The position numbers were made by a program, and so were the translations under genes. Source: Fimenecus sp051881395 (GTDB lineage: Bacteria; Bacillota; Clostridia; Oscillospirales; Acutalibacteraceae). Taken from it: DNA of 13,665 nt. The stretch spans positions 1-13,665 of the forward strand of contig JBJEPU010000078.1 of NCBI GenBank assembly GCA_051881395.1, given 5' to 3'. Under the pieces are notes generated by a model that was not told the origin of the DNA, made no database searches, and saw only the letters and a list, made by a program, of their open reading frames with translations. How positions within the stretch are numbered: position 1 is the first letter of the stretch; each line of letters opens with the position of its first letter. Of this stretch, positions 12,929 to 13,665 are shown one piece after another.

Positions 12929-13665
12929 CGCTTCAAAATCCTGCGCTAACTTTTTCAAATCCTCGGTGCCGAAAAATTCGATTTCCAAGGTACCTCTGCC
13001 GCCGTTCCCGACGAACACCTTAACCGTTCTACCCAAGGTCTCGGAAAGTGCGAGTTCCACTTCGTCATAAAACTTATCGCGGCTTTTTTTGCGGCGCTCG
13101 GGTGTTTTTTTCGTTTTGCCCGCGTGCTTGCAAAGGCGTTCGGTCTCGCGCACGGAAATCCCGCTTTGCACAATTAAATCGGCAATACGCGAAAGCTCGG
13201 CTTCGTCCTCAACCGAAAGCAGGGCGCGCGCGTGCCCCATCGAAATTTTGCCGTCCTTGACAAGCGCCGCAACCGTTTGCGGCAAATTTAACAGCCGCAA
13301 CGCGTTGGTTACCGCCGTGCGGCTTTTGCCGACGCGGGACGCCGCCTGCTCTTGGGTTAAGCCGTAGGTGTCAATCAACTGCTTTAAGCCCTCGGCTTCT
13401 TCAATTGCATTCAAATCCTCACGCTGTAAATTCTCAATCAGCGCAAAGACGCTTTCTTCTTCGTCGGTCATTTCGCGCACGGTGACGGGCACCTCGGTTA
13501 ACCCCGCCATACGCGCCGCGCGGTAGCGGCGCTCGCCTGCTACCAGCCGATAGCTCCCGTCTGCCGACGGGCGCACAAGCAAAGGCTGTAATACCCCGTG
13601 GGCGCGGATGCTGTCCGCCAATTCCGCAAGCGCGGTTTCGTCAAATGTTTTGCGCGGCTGGTCGC
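12926..13665 (-). CDS. parB: Chromosome-partitioning protein ParB (5' end outside the window)
   Basis: The last 245 codons are visible, reading from 13663. The true start lies beyond the window edge, since the frame is open and begins inside the conserved DQPRKTFDETALAELADSIRAHG segment. The N-terminal CTP-binding ParB domain has GERRYRAA and ENLQREDLNAIEEAEG. The central helix-turn-helix (LTQEQAASRVGKSRTAVTNALRLLNLP, then KISMGHARALL) reads parS. A basic linker (KTKKTPERRKKSRDK) leads to the C-terminal dimerisation domain ending LEIEFFGTEDLKKLAQDFEA. ParB loads on parS as a CTP-dependent clamp and works with ParA and condensin in origin segregation. Noc is a paralogue with a similar layout and cannot be fully excluded without the upstream gene. 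serS follows on the same strand after the repeat-filled gap. The stop codon coincides with the end of a 115-bp repeat. Confidence 0.93.
   Translation of the reverse strand, partial: DQPRKTFDETALAELADSIRAHGVLQPLLVRPSADGSYRLVAGERRYRAARMAGLTEVPVTVREMTDEEESVFALIENLQREDLNAIEEAEGLKQLIDTYGLTQEQAASRVGKSRTAVTNALRLLNLPQTVAALVKDGKISMGHARALLSVEDEAELSRIADLIVQSGISVRETERLCKHAGKTKKTPERRKKSRDKFYDEVELALSETLGRTVKVFVGNGGRGTLEIEFFGTEDLKKLAQDFEA

Noticed and set aside
1..13665. CRISPR array
   Set aside because: The repeats are palindromic and irregularly spaced, of several families and in both orientations, with no uniform repeat-spacer units and no cas genes.

Overview
The window looks like chromosomal DNA of a Clostridia-class Firmicute, probably a gut Oscillospiraceae/Ruminococcaceae-type organism. 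The grounds are the parB-serS gene order, clean AGGAGG-type ribosome binding sites, GTG and TTG starts, the style of the heterodimeric ABC exporter, and dense short hairpin repeats of a kind common in such genomes. This placement is inference; no rRNA or tRNA gene is present to confirm it.

Layout. (1) Positions 1-207 hold two hairpin-repeat units and the terminator of a leftward operon. (2) Positions 208-4365, minus strand, hold a three-gene operon: a MarR-type regulator (4365-3856) followed by the two halves of a heterodimeric ABC exporter (3872-2130 and 2130-208). The three genes overlap and share a near-consensus promoter at 4430-4458 with palindromic operator candidates. (3) Positions 4615-10905, plus strand, hold eight consecutive intact genes of a tailed-phage head: small terminase, large terminase, portal, prohead protease, HK97-fold major capsid protein and three head-completion/neck proteins. 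The run starts after a 250-bp control region and ends at a strong terminator (10942-10974). There is no integrase, replication, lysis, tail tube, tape measure or baseplate gene. (4) Positions 11173-12453, minus strand, hold serS, a divergent-type seryl-tRNA synthetase. (5) Positions 12454-12925 are a mosaic of hairpin repeats. (6) Positions 12926 to the window end, minus strand, hold the 3' part of parB. parB with serS usually means a position near the replication origin.

How it fits together. The ABC operon and parB/serS read as ordinary host genes. The head cassette is the unusual part. It has every protein needed to build a DNA-packaging procapsid and close its neck, stops exactly at the head-tail boundary, is undamaged in all genes, and sits between host genes with its own terminator. 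It could be a domesticated capsid module, a satellite or gene-transfer-agent-like system that borrows tails, or a young prophage remnant; sequence alone cannot decide.

Three hairpin repeat families, often preceded by a shared AAATTGGGGTTTGTAT leader, occur at the left window edge, inside the cassette between protease and capsid genes, at the 3' end of serS, and throughout the parB-serS gap. Two 115-bp copies that differ at 3 positions end exactly on the TAA stop codons of serS and parB.
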